Shown here piece after piece: positions 32,234 to 44,358 of a stretch of 64,000 bases of DNA. The notes beneath the pieces are model-generated. The model was not told the origin of the DNA. It made no database searches and saw only the letters and a list, made by a program, of their open reading frames with translations. The DNA comes from Tausonia pullulans (Eukaryota > Basidiomycota > Tremellomycetes > Cystofilobasidiales > Mrakiaceae). A program made the translations under genes and the position numbers. Location: positions 310,001-374,000 of the forward strand of contig OX637632.1 in NCBI GenBank assembly GCA_951802195.1. The letters are read 5' to 3'. Each line of letters starts with the position of its first letter. Position 1 is the first letter of the stretch.

Positions 32234-34354
32234 ATGGACTCCTACCTCGACGTCGAGGACGTGCCTGCCGAGGCCTCCTCCTCCTTCAAGCGGAAGCGGG
32301 AGGCGCCCCAAGCTCCGAATCCCTACATCCCGCTCACTGAGGATGAGCTTTCGAAGAAATTTGTGGGTCACTCTCTCAACGACGACAATGAGGCCTTCAC
32401 TGACGAGAACGCACTCTGGGAAAATGCTTTCAGCACCACCTCTCGAAGGAGCTTGTGGCAGCCGCGAAGAAGGCTCAAACGTTTGAGCGTCAGCGGCTCG
32501 GCAAGAAGATCGCCCAGCTTGAGTCCGTCCCGTCGCGACACGACCGACGCGCCCTCTCCTTGGCTCGGGGTTGCTGACGCTCGCTGCTTGTCTTCTTTCT
32601 CTGCTGTCGAGAAGAAAGAAAGCCGAGTCTTCTTTGGCGGACGAGATTGCTGATCTCAACAGCCAGTTGAATGAGCTCAAGGTGAGCATCGACCCGCATT
32701 GGCCTTCTTCGCTCGCTCTCCCGGCGCGACTCGTGTGGAGTGTGGATGGACAGAGCAAGCTCGGCTTGAGAGAGCTGGCTCGTGTGGCAAAGCAGATGGA
32801 CGCCGTGAATTGTTTCATTGGGGGAAAGAAGCAGGAGTCAATGGGCCGGTTCAAAGCGTACGACGGTCGCGTCGCTTTCGAATCACGTTGAGAATGATCT
32901 AGACACCTCGAATGAGGACCTTCTCTGCTTGATCATCTCATACACTTTGCTTCTCCTCTCCTGTCAATGCCAGATAGCTACTGACACGTCTCGACCCTCC
33001 AGGCTGTCCCTCTCCTTCCTCTGACAACCCTCACCCTCCATACCCGCGTCGCCAAGCTTCACCTTCTTGAGAACCATCCCCTCCTCGGCAACGTCATCGT
33101 CCCCCCACCCCCGCCACATGATGTGCTCAAGTCGAAAGCGGCGAACCGGGTGCTGAGCAGCAAGGCATTCACGGTGGAGATGAAGCGCGCCGTCGAGCGT
33201 GTCAAGGGATGGGTGGACGTCGAGTTCCGGCAGGAGCTGAAGGAGAAGGAGAAGGAGGCGAAGAGGGCTGAAAGGGAGAGTGGGAAGAAGAGGAAGGAGA
33301 ACGTCGCGCCTTCTGCTGTGGCTGCTAAACCGCAGGCGGGCGTTGCTGCTTCGGCTTCGAAGATTGCGGTCGAGGCTGGCGAGGACGAAGACGCTGCAGG
33401 AGAAGAAGTCGATGCCGGACCGAGTACGGGTCGAACAGCGCCTCTGCCACCGCCTCTTGACGAGCCGTATGAGTCTGACATGGACGACGACGACATTGAG
33501 GACGACGACGACGACGACATCACCGACGCCTCGGACGACGACGCCCTCTCTCAAGCGTCTTGGTCCTCTGGCTCCATTTCTTCCTCCGCTCCTCCCACGA
33601 AGAGGGCCAAGGCCACTGCTGCGACCGCCGACAAGCCAGCGGCAGCTAAGGGTCCGGCTAAGAAGAAGAAGATCGCCTCATCGACATTCCTTCCCTCGCT
33701 GTCCGCTGGATTTGCGCTCGGCTCAGACTCTGAGCCGGAGGAGCTGAGTGATGATGAGGGTGGAGCGAGAAAGAACCGGAGAGGTCAGCGGGCGCGCAAG
33801 GCGTAAGTGTCTCTAGCTCACTCTTCACATCACCTGTTGTACACAGTTGACGAGATTTCCCTTCCCCTCTCAGCATCTGGGAGAAGAAGTACGGCGCCAA
33901 TGCGAACCACCTCAAAGCCCGCACCGCCGAGTTCACCGAAGCCAACCGCGGACGGGGCGGACCGCGCGGCGGGCTGGCTCCCCAGCCGAGGGGGGCACGT
34001 GGTGGGCGCGGAGGGTTCACGCCTCCTGCTGGATTCACGGATGGAGGATACTCTGGGCAAGGTGGGTTTGCCGGCGGAGCAGGACGTGGCGGAGGCGACA
34101 GCGAAAGGGGTGGCAGGGGTGGCTTCGGTGGTGGGCGCGGTGGCGGAGCGGCTGGATCGACAAGAGGCGGTTTTGGAGGAGGGCGTGGAGGATACTCGGG
34201 TGGTGGTGGTGCTGCTCCTGCTCCGGTAGCTAAGTCTGCTCAGCCGGAGAAGGGCATGCACCCCAGTTGGGTGGCGAAGCAGAAGATGAAGGAGATGCAA
34301 GCCCAGGTTGGGGCCTCGGCTGCGGGCAAGGCCAAGAAGATTGTTTTCGACTAA
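32234..34354 (+). CDS. BUD22: Bud22/SRFBP1-like nucleolar protein with a Gly-Arg-rich tail
   Basis: BUD22-domain protein; the yeast member is needed for 18S rRNA maturation. Five exons: 32234-32362, 32434-32522, 32612-32681, 33003-33802 and 33874-34354 (TAA), 522 residues. The N-terminal part gives DELSKKF / HHLSKELVAAAKKAQTFERQ, a coiled-coil-like ESSLADEIADLNSQLNELK, then LTLHTRVAKLHLLENHPL. Acidic runs (DDDDIEDDDDDDITD), KR-rich patches and the family end GMHPSWVAKQKMKEMQ ... KKIVFD follow, the last being the most diagnostic feature. Between the acidic region and that end sits an RGG/GAR segment of about 70 residues (GRGGPRGG, GGRGGFGGGRGG), not usual in Bud22 proteins. The third intron is long (32682-33002). 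Divergent from IMP4. Confidence 0.82.
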
Positions 34355-35662
34355 TGTATGATCTTCTGATCCAACTGAGAAAGGGGGGGGGGGATTATTG
34401 GAGAAAGGGATGGCCATGCTGCGCCGAAAGTAGGGGCAAGTAACCCGATGATGAATGCGCTCGGTTGATCAACGGCACTGACGACGATACGACTCTGACG
34501 TAGACCTCAGGCTCGCGTTCAGATGATGATGAATGCGCTGTTGGATTTGACAGCAGTTTAGGCAAACAGCGGAGTCGAGGCGGGCTTACAGGCGCGCGTC
34601 ATAGCCTCTCTCCGGCGACGCGCCTCCCTTCCACATCGGGGTGATGATGTTTGAGCGGAACACCGGGCCGCTCACGTCGTCATCATCATATGAGCAGCTG
34701 AAGAGGATCTTGCAGAATTTCAGTAGGATGACAGCTACACTCTATTGGCGTGTGCCTGACTCATTGTTTCCTAGCGCGCGCTTGATCACTGTGGCGCTCT
34801 TTACCCCGAGCCGCGAATATCGAACGGAAGAGACGACCATATCGAACATATCGAACGGGACAAAGTTCATATCGAACGCTCGGCATTTTGCCTTTGGCCG
34901 CGGGTCGCCCAGGAACGTCCTCGCCGGAGTGGGGCCCTTGGCGAGACTAGGGTTCTGATCGATCTGACGTGCTTCTGACTTGGACATTTTTTCTGCCCAA
35001 ACTGTTGCGACCGACTGCACGAGCATGACATGCAGCATAATCACCCAGCGAGGGATCAATAGGGCATGTGGAAGAGGCACTGAAAGGGGCTGAAGACAGT
35101 GAACGTCAATGCGGGTTCGAAGGCCATGGTGCGCTCGCTGCCGTTTCATTCGCTCTCTTCTCCGCGATGACAGAGGCCTGGCCCTGCCATGAGATTGGCG
35201 AGGACGTCCGCCTCTCGTCAGTTTCTCGGCCTCTTTGCTTGCCCACCCACAGCAGCTGAGCGAGTGACGTTACCGCTGGCTTTTTGTTTTCACTTGACAT
35301 CTCTGTTCATATTGCGTGCCTGCTGCGCGAGTATTGCATCCAATGCCACTGCAGCGGTGACTGCTCCTTCCTGACTTTGCTCAGGACCGGGAGCGGCCGG
35401 GAAAATGAAAGGAAGGGGAGGGGAGAGAACACCCCAGACTGATGTCTTGCGGGGAATCGATTGAAGTATTTGCGATGTGTGTGTCCTCTTTTCTTCCGCC
35501 TATACGCCCTGAGTCGTCGGCGGCTCGCGCCCCTTTCCTGCCTGCCTGCTTCCCTTGCCGCTGCTTCCTCCCTTGCTTCACTCGGCTCTTCCTCCGACCA
35601 ACCACCACGTCCTCTCTTTCCCTCCCTCCTTCCCCCGTTCTTCCCCCCCCCCCCCGCCCGAC
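34355..35662. promoter_or_regulatory. BUD22-GLN1 intergenic region
   Basis: 1.3 kb with no recognised gene. It contains a G-rich run near 34385, the ATATCGAAC array at 34817-34877 (listed separately), and a strongly C/T-rich GLN1 leader from about 35480 ending in a run of 13 C just before the start codon (35643-35655). Confidence 0.5.
34817..34877 (+). repeat. Four copies of ATATCGAAC upstream of GLN1
   Basis: Exact copies start at 34817, 34839, 34848 and 34869. The middle two are directly joined and the outer ones lie 22 and 21 bases away, so the array is nearly symmetric. On the other strand each copy reads GTTCGATAT and includes a GATA core, but without the purine that usually follows in GATA-factor sites. 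The motif was not noticed elsewhere in the window. Confidence 0.8.
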
Positions 35663-37778
35663 ATGTCTTCCTCAGCGGATTTCTCCCACAACCCGACGCT
35701 TCTTGCGCCGTGCGTTCAGCTCCTCCCATGCTGGTGGCCACGCGCCAGCTGCCCTCCTCAAAATCGCCCCCAACTGACTCACTCGCTCGCCCCCTCTCGC
35801 CCATGCTCGTCGTGTGTCCGTCGGCGGAACTAGGTGTGAGGCCCCTGCCCACTCGCTTTCCCTCTCGTCTTCTTAGCGGCAGCAATGCCGCGAAGAACCC
35901 CCCCAACTGATGATGGCTCGCCGTCGTCGTTTCCCCCGCAGACCTCGCCCTTGACCAGGGAGGAAAGATCATGGCCGAGTGTTAGTCGCTGTCATTCCCA
36001 TTTGCTTCTGCGGTACTAGTGCTGATTCCCGTGCTACACAGACATCTGGATTGATGGAGAGGGAGGCATGAGGTGCGTTCGTGACTCATACCAGAGTCGT
36101 CTCGATTCAGCCATCGTCCGCCGAGCCCGAGCGAGGGAAGAGCGCCCGTCTCTTTGGGCCCCCTCTTTCCCTTCCCACCCTCCGCTCTCCCCTTCGCCCC
36201 CTTTCTCCCCGCACCAACGTCCAACCTTGGACGGCTGTGCTGACGACTTGGCTTCTGTATCGCTCTTCGTTCCGCAGGTGCAAGACCACCGTGAGTGCCC
36301 CCTTCGTTGGAGAGGACAGGGTGGAGCAAACAAACTGCAACGCCGACCTGTTGTGGCGTGCGCGCTCTTCGGGGCGACCGCCCGACAGGGTCGTCTTCCC
36401 TCTTGCCTTGCCGCCCTCCTTATCCTTTATTCTTATCTTCGTCTCGTGTGGCGTACTGACTCGACCGCACATATCCTTTACAGACCTGCGACGTCGTCCC
36501 CAAGGACGTCTCAGAGCTCAAGGGTAAGCCGACTCGCTCGTCTCAGGACTTGGCTGGGCAAGAACGCCACCATATTGTGGTCCCGTGTCGCTGGCCGTTT
36601 GCTCACATTTGCCCTCCGACCCTCGTTCGTTGCAAACTACAGAGTGGAACTTCGACGGATCGAGTACTGGACAGTGGGTCGCGCTTCTTTTGGACTGAAA
36701 TCTTGCGTGTTCCGGCCTTTGACGCCACACTTCTCCTATTCCGTCAGGGCTCCTGGACACGACTCCGATGTCTACCTTCGCCCCGTCACCATCTTCAAGG
36801 ACCCCTTCCGTGGTGGTGACAACATTCTCGTTCTTTGCGAGACCTACAACTCGGACGGTTCGCCCAACAGGGTGTGTCGCAGAGTCCTAAACATAGCCCA
36901 CGTCTGCAGTACAGCTCGCTCATCCGATTCTGCTGTCTTCGCAATCATCAGAGCAACCACCGGTATCAGGCCAACAAGAACATGGAGCTTGCCAAGGAGC
37001 ATGAGCCCTGGTTCGGTCTCGAGCAGGAGTACTCCCTCCTTGACGCCGACGGCTGGCCTCTTGCCTGGCCCAAGGGTGGTTACCCCGGCCCCCAGGGACC
37101 TTACTACTGTGGTGTTGGAACCGGCCGCGTCTTTGCCCGTGACCTCATCGAGGCTCACTACGTGCGTCATCATTGGGTCCTTGCCGCGTGCATCCCGCAT
37201 CCCAGGGCTGATTCTGGAGATTTTTCGTTGTTTCTTCACAGCGCGCTTGCCTCTACGCCGGTGTCGAGATCGCCGGTATCAACGCTGAGGTCATGGCCTC
37301 TCAGTGGGAGTTCCAGGTCGGTCCCTGCAAGGGTATCGACATGGGCGACCACCTCTGGATGGCTCGCTTCCTCCTCATCCGCTGCGCGGAGGAGTGGGGA
37401 ATCAAGGTCTCCTTCCACCCGAAGATCATCAAGGACGGTGACTGGAACGGAGCTGGATGCCACTCCAACTACTCGACCAAGGAAATGCGCGCCCCCGGCG
37501 GCATGAAGTACATTGAGGCTGCTATCAAGAAGCTCGAAAGCCGGCATCTCGAGCACATCGCCGTCTACGGCGAGGACAACGAGGAGCGCCTCTCTGGCAA
37601 GCACGAGACGGGTCACATCGGCCAGTTCTCGTGGGGTGTTGCTGACCGCGGCGCGTCCATCCGCGTCCCCCGCCACGTCGCCGCCCAGGGCTTCGGATAC
37701 CTCGAGGACCGTCGTCCTGCGTCCAACATCGACCCGTACAGCGTCACTGGCATTCTTATCGAGACGACGATTCTTTAA
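35663..37778 (+). CDS. GLN1: Glutamine synthetase (GSII type)
   Basis: Makes glutamine from glutamate, ammonia and ATP in the cytosol. Nine exons: 35663-35711, 35942-35980, 36042-36072, 36278-36290 (13 bases), 36484-36523, 36643-36673, 36748-36871, 36952-37161 and 37242-37778 (TAA), 357 residues, the normal eukaryotic size. Seen in order: [40 protein letters not shown]-like [74 protein letters not shown] and [10 protein letters not shown]. The nucleotide- and glutamate-binding residues of these motifs are present. The first joint works only as a GC-AG intron (T|GCGTTC), which gives LLAP-YLALDQ as in other fungal enzymes. Exons are smallest at the 5' end. Confidence 0.95.
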
Positions 37779-38886
37779 AGAAGCGCAGCATCATGTCTCG
37801 CTTCTATGCATCCTCATTCGCACCTCGGTCTGCTTTTGGCCCGGTTTGGCCTCCCCCTCCCCCTTTCATTATTCCCTTGCTCTTTGATTATACATTCGTT
37901 CACGTCGTCTGCGACAATAGCATGCGCTCGTGCAAGTAAATGTGTTAAGCCGCTCCTTGAAGTGCCGTCTCGGAGCCGTCTTGAAGTCGACATCTGCGCC
38001 GCCACCATTGCCGAAAGTGGAGCAGGGCCCGCCATGCGTCGAGTTCGACGCAGCGGTCGAAACCCGCTCTTTCTCTTCGTCTGTGTCTTCCAAGCTTTCG
38101 GTCACAAGGCACATTCATTCGTCAGCCAGGATTCAAAGTCCCGAGACCCGAGTCTGAGGTAGATCCCGACGACGGCGCTGAAGGAAGCCTCATCGCACGG
38201 GGTTTCGTTCCTTGAGGAAGTTGACGGTCAGGCCTGGGTTCTTCTTCGCTCCGCACGTTTCACGTCCAGGCAGACTCTCCTGGCTCATGACGTCAAACCT
38301 TCTCCACCTCCCCCCCCCCCCCCCCCCTCCCCCCTCCACCCAACCTCAGATTCCCGACCGTGTCGTCTCCCAAAGGACGAACGAGACTGGCGAGTTCCGG
38401 TTCCGAACGGCGCCGACCGGGACAAGCTGTGTGAGAGGCTTCTCGGCTTCGTCGACCATTCTTCAGCTCGCTCGAGAGACTGAAGGCGTGTCACGCCGAG
38501 CCTGCAGACGTCCGTTCCGAGTTGGAAGATGGCTCGATGCACGTTCACCGTGGACTGAGGAGAGAGAGAGAGAGGGAGAGAGGTGCGTCCGTCTGTCGTC
38601 TTCCGAACGCCCTTGCGATGTTACCCCATCTGCGGCTCCCAGACGCTCGAAAGGTGGGTGGACATGGGCTTGAATTTGGAGACGGACTCGAGAAGGTCAG
38701 GAAGGGAGGGGGGTGGGGGGTATCAAAAGGTCTAGCATAAGATGTTAGGAGGGTGACGAAGGCCGATGCAAAACCCAGAAAGCACAAGAGAGACATAGAG
38801 AGAGAGAGAGGAAAAGAGAAAGGACAGCAGATCCAAAAGGAGATGAAGAGAAAAAGAAAGATTGGGAAATATGAAAAGTGTCCAGC
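37779..38886. other. Gap between convergent GLN1 and the large unknown gene
   Basis: No gene recognised. Includes a run of 18 C at 38310-38327 and GA-rich simple repeats near 38555-38585 and 38795-38830. Confidence 0.45.
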
Positions 38887-41800
38887 TCAAGCGAGCCCTT
38901 CAGAGTCTTCCGAAGCGCGCGGTTTCTGAGCGATGCTCGAGCTGTGAAGATGAGGGTTTCACGTCAATACCAATCGCTATCGAGTCAGGGAGGGGACAAG
39001 GGCTGACCCGACTCACCTTTTAGTCGCCTCCTCAGACGCTTTCTGGATTCGGCCAAACTCTGAATCGAGCGACGCGGAGAAGGAGGGTTCATTGAAGCTG
39101 CTCGCCTGACTCCGGCCTTCAACGGACCCGTCAACGCTGCCTCTTAGGGAGCTGTCGTCACCAAAGGCCACGATGCCGGGACTCGGGACGGGCTTGCGTT
39201 TGAGCTCCTTCCTCGGGCTCATCGGAGGTTCCCCGCCCGTCGGCGTAGCGACCGTGGTTGTCGTCGTTGAAGTCGCCGTCGTGCCCGAGGACGCTGCCGA
39301 ACCCGCGCGATCTCTGTTCTGTGCAGCGACCGCCGCAGACTGCTGGTGCTGCTGGGAGATCCGCCTCCGATGCTCTGCGACCGTCTTTCCGCCGAACATC
39401 ATCTGCTCGCTGGTCACGTGGGCAATGAGCTCCGGGGCGCCGATCGCGACGCCTTTCTCAGGCATGGGTTCCCGGGGCTCGCGGTCGCCTCGGCCGAGCC
39501 CGCCTGCGAGCCGGGTCGAAGCGCGGGAGAAGAGGGAGGACCCGGAGAAGGGCGTCTTGAACCGCTTATTCTTGTTCGTGGAAGAGCCGGCCGACGAGGG
39601 CGAGGTCACTCCGCCGGCGTTGGGCGATGTCGAAGGTGACTTGGAAAGTGGGAGAGGAGGAAGCGGAGGAGTCGAGGAAGAGATAAGATCGGGTGAGCCG
39701 CGGACGGCCGTGCCAGTGGTCGTGGCTGATGGAGGGAGAGGAGGAATGCGAGAGGTGGCGCTTGGCGGAGACGGAGACGTCGAGCCAGCTCGAAGATGCA
39801 AGGAAGAAGCCGCCGACGAGGAGGACGGCGTCCGAGGGCGAGGGATAGAGCCAGACGTGAGCCCGGTGTCCGGGTTGACGCTGCCCGAGGAGGACGACGC
39901 TGGGATGGGCGGCAGCGGAGGAGAAATCGGCGGGAGAGTGCCACTTGTCGATTTTAGGGGCTCGAGAGAGTCAGGTGAGGTGGCCGAAACAGACCCGGCC
40001 CGACCCCACTTGACGTTCTTGAGCGCTTTAAGACTCTTGATGGAGCTGCTCGACCGGACCGTCCCGGTTGTCGAAGCCTCGGACCCGCGCCGCTTGGGCG
40101 CAACATCCTTCCGCTCCTCTACAGTCGACTCGGGAGCTTGAGCCGTAGGAGAGATGGAGCGGGCAGCAGCGGCAAGTCCGCTAGCACCCCCAGTAGACGT
40201 TGCGCCCTGCGCCATGGAGAGACGGGCGAGCAGAGGCGAAGGCCCGCCGTTGGGACTCGGCACCCGCGAGACCTTGCGAGGGTAGATCTCACCGACGCCA
40301 ATCTCGCGGAGAGGAGGCGATTGCAAAGGCGGTTCAATGTCCGTGACCGTCGTCGCCGACCGAATAATATCGGCGGAGGGTCTCCGAGGGCTGCTCGCGC
40401 CAGTAAAGCCACTGCCGTTGGTCACAAACGGATGAGACGAAGGAGGCATCGGGAAGCCGAGGCCAATGGCGGCAGTCTCGTTCGAGTCGACCGGCGAGGC
40501 GAGCGGTGAAGAAGCAGAGTCGTGGCGGTTCGGGGAGGGGTCAGCTGCGGCTTCCGGTGCCGACTGCTGCTGGCCCTGGGACGGGTTTCGCGTAAGAGGG
40601 GCGATGGGCTCCGTGGTTGGGAGTGGCGGAGGGGCCTCGGTCGTCTGGTGGTCTTCCATGGTGCTGCCACCAAACGAGCGGCTCGAGTGCGGGGTCGTTG
40701 GCACGTCTCGCGGGGCGTTCAACTCGTTATGGCTGGAGAAAGTAGACGGACAAATCAGATAATGGAGTGACGTCTTAGGTCCCTTGCAGGAAGACTTACA
40801 CATTGTCCATGAACGACTCGGCAATGCTTAGCACTGCGAACTCTCGTTCCTCCTTGCCGACGGTCGCCGGACCCCGAAGCCTCTGGCTGGGGATCTGGCT
40901 CTCCTTCAACTCCTCTTCGTCGCCAGCATCGCTGTCCGCCGATACCCTCGACCTCACGGGTACTGAGAGAGCCGCAGTCGTCGCTGTCGTCGTCGTGGGA
41001 GCGACATGGAAGGACGGGTCCGACATGGGAGATGGGACATACGACCGGTTGCGGATCGGGATGCGAAGGTCGCGCGGGGAGAGCGATTGGAGAGCTGTAA
41101 TCCAAGTTAGCGTCAGCAGCACCACGAGGAAAAGAACTAGAGCGTGCTCCACGCACCAGACTCCAAGTCATCCAGACTCCTCTCCATCATGAAGGCACTT
41201 CCACGCTTATTGCCCATCTCGTCCTCATCGTCGCCGTCCACCATACCAAACGCCCCATCGAGCGCGGCACTCATCGCTCCCGTACTCTCGCTCGCAGCGT
41301 CCTCTTCCTCCGTCGAGCTGCCTCCAGCCCCAGGCTGGAGATAAGCGAGCCCCTGACCTGACGAGTCCGAGAGCGGGCTGAGGATCATCATTTCCGCTGC
41401 CCTGGATCCCTCACCTCCAATGATACTGTTGCCGCTGCCGCCTGGAGAGGTGGCGAGCTGCGGGAAGCCACTTCCGGAGAGGGCGATGGGCGAGGCGAGG
41501 AGTGTGAGGGGCGTTGGCTTGGGACCCAGGGAGAGTCGAGTCTGAGTTTGTGGTGTGAGTGGGATTGCCCGAATCGGTGCGGGAATGGGTGTTGGGGTGG
41601 CCGTGTCCTCGTTATTGGGGGAAGTTGGGGAGGTGGATGACTGGAGCGCCTCCTCCTGCTGCTGCTCCTCTTGACGGGCAAGAAGCATCGCCTGAACTTC
41701 CCTGGCCTGAATCAACGCCTCCTCCTCCTCCTCCTCCTCCTCGTCGTCTTGCTTCGACACATCGACGCCGCGCGATAGCTCCCCACCGGAGAGTTCAAGT

Positions 41801-44358
41801 CCGCCGGCCTCTCTAAGCCCCCCAGCAGCGTCCTTGTCCTCCTCTTCGAGTCGAACCGCCCTCATTTCGGACCATTCGTGCTCGTCCGAGGGGAAAACGT
41901 CCCCGAGCGGATCCCCATCTCGTCCTCCCTCCTCCTCACTGCTGTAATCACTCCCGCTCTCGGACCCCTCCCCCAGCCGTCCATATCCCTCCTCATCCGC
42001 TGCCTCATCCTCCGATTCTGAATCCAGCTCTCCGAGCCTTTCATGCCTACTCCCATCACCTTCTCCTCCCCTCGCCAAAGTCCCCCGCCGTTCGGCATCT
42101 TCCGCATCCGACAAAGGCTGGTATCCACTCGCATCGTCGCTCTCGTCGCCCGTATCCGTCCATTCACCCCCTCCTCCTCCTCCTGTCCCCGAACCTGAAG
42201 AAGATGAGAGATCATCCGCCTCATCCCTGAAAAAGCGGGGTCTTGGCGGCTCAAGAGGCATTCCCTCGTCCTCCTCCTCCTCTCCGCCGTCGCCGTCCTC
42301 ATGATCGGGAGAGGAGAACGACCCCCGTGTGAGCGGCGGTCGCTGGAACTGGGACGACGACGTCGACGGAGAGAGATGCGTTTGGATTTGAAGAAGCTCA
42401 ATCTCTCGCTCCTCCTCCCCCTCGCCCTCTCCCTCTCCCACCGAAGAAGGAAGTGGCTGATGTCTTTCCAACCATGCGTCGAACCATCCCCCACCGCGCG
42501 AACGATCGACGTCAAATTCCACGGTTCCGACGATCCGGAGGGGTGGGGGTGTGAAGTGAGCGGTTGTCGCAATGGATGACGGCGCGGCGGTCGCTGAAGG
42601 GAGGACGTGGTGAGAGGAGGCTGGTGGGAGGCCGTTGCCTCCGCGGGAAGAGGTGGAGGCAATCGAAGTCCATGGGTCCGAGAGCGTAGACGAGATGGAG
42701 GCGGTCGTTGGGCCACGGCGGTGTTGATAGTGCTGTTGAAACTGGGAGTTTGGCCGGGCGGACGTGGCGTCGTCGGCTGTCGCCACCAGTTTGGTGGCCT
42801 TCCGGAAGCGAGAAGAGGCATCTGCTGGTGGGAGTGTCGAAAGGTCGCGAGTAAGGAGGGAAGAAGAGGCGATGGGCGTCGAGGGTCTGGGATGAATCGA
42901 GAAGAGGGCAGCCCGAGAAGTCGTCGTTGTGCTGGCCTGCTGTTGTTGGGCGGCCTCAAATGGAGACGTCGGTGAGGGGGACGACTCGACGGTCGTCGCT
43001 GGCGGGGAGGAGACTTCGCCATCGTCGCGGGTCGTCGTGCTGGCGGGGCCCTCGTACATCGAGGTCGGCCGTCGGACGGGCGCCGCGACGGTGGAGCGCG
43101 CAACCGAGGGCCGACTCGGTGAGCGATGAGGGACAGCCGGGGGAGGAGCGGGGGCAGTTCCAAGGGAGCTAGCGGGCGAATGCGATAAATGAGAGAGTCT
43201 CGCCGACGAGGGAGGTCGTGAATGGTCAATGAAGCCACCTTGCGCCTCAAACAGCTCGCCCCAGAGCAATCCCCACGTCTCTTTTCCAACTCGCATCGAC
43301 GTCGGGCCAGCATGAGCTGGGTCGCCCGCCTCCTCGCCATACACGAGGAAGAGGACGACGCCTACGGTTGAGGGGAGCCCGAACGCCTGAGCGACGGCTC
43401 GTACCTGGCCGTCGAACGTCGGGTGGAGCGCGAGGAGCTCGCCGCGTCGGGTTTTCCTCGGAGCAAGCGATGTCGGTGGGAGGATGGAGATGAAGAGTCG
43501 AGGAGGCAGGGAATGGGACTGCTGGGGCTGCGGCTGGTAAGGGAACGGCGACGCTGGGTGATCGCCGTAGGAGGACCGGGTCCCGAACGATGCAAACGGA
43601 GCGTTCGGCACGCCGTAGCTTCCTCCCCCTTCTCCTAGTTCAGTCGACCGGAAGCCCGAAGCCGAAGCCGAAGCCGACCAAGACGACGGCGAGATAGCGT
43701 AGGACCCTGCAGAATTCGCCGAGTACGGTGCCATGCCATGGTCCCCGCTAGCGGAGGGCGCATGAGCGCGGGATTTGGACCGGCCAAAGGTCGAGAACGC
43801 CGGCGAGGCAAGCGATGAGAGCGAGAGAGTCGTAGGAGGGTGATGATGACGAGGGCCTGACGGAGCTGGTAGAGGGGGCTGGAGGTGCAAGGGAGGCGGG
43901 AGCGAGGGAACGGTGATGTTGACCCCGAAGGCTTGGGCGATGCGAGCGACCTTGTCGGGTGTGAGGGGCGTACCCGAGTAGGTGATCCGGCTCGAGGGCT
44001 GACGTCCCTCATGATCGTCGTCGTCGTTCACATCAACGTCGTCATGACTGTCATACGCTCCGCTGTCGTTGCCGTTGACTCCTTCTCGCCGCCCTTGAGG
44101 GCGGCGGCGCTCGGTCCCGTATGCCTTGAGGCCCCTACCGACGGTCCCGCCGCCGGGGCGCGTCGTCGCTCCCTGGGTCCGTCGTAGGCTGTAGACATCG
44201 TCGTCGTCATAGACGGAAGACGCGCTCGACGGCGTCTCTGGAGCGCCCTCGAGCGGCGAGGACATCTCTGACCGCGAGGGCGACGACGGCGGGAGGGGAG
44301 CGGGAGCTCGGGGCGTTCGCTGGGAGGGACGCGCCGGCCAGGCGGTCTCGGCCGACAT
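38887..44358 (-). CDS. Large Ser/Pro-rich protein of unknown function (1,755 residues)
   Basis: Four exons on the minus strand: 44358-41157, 41094-40800, 40732-39017 and 38941-38887 (TGA); all phases fit. I do not recognise the family. Most of the protein is low-complexity and likely disordered, with Ser, Pro, Thr, acidic runs (a run of about nine Glu in exon 1) and poly-Gln. Two stretches look folded. One near residues 120-150 reads SRITYSGTPLTPDKVARIAQ then AFGVNITVPSLPPP. A second at about 280-390 contains PPRLFISILPPTSLAPRK, LALHPTFDGQVRAVAQAFGL, then PSTVGVVLFLVYGEE and GKETWGLLWGELFEA. The C-terminal part has SIKSLKALKNVKWGRAGS and ELIAHVTSEQMMFGGKTVAEH. No transmembrane helix is seen. 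Possibly a signalling or scaffold protein, but that is a guess from composition. Confidence 0.72.

Noticed and set aside
41862-43340. A 490-codon frame on the same strand as, but out of frame with, the large unknown gene.
   Set aside because: It lies wholly inside exon 1 of that gene and has Arg/Pro/Ser-rich shadow composition without natural codon use.
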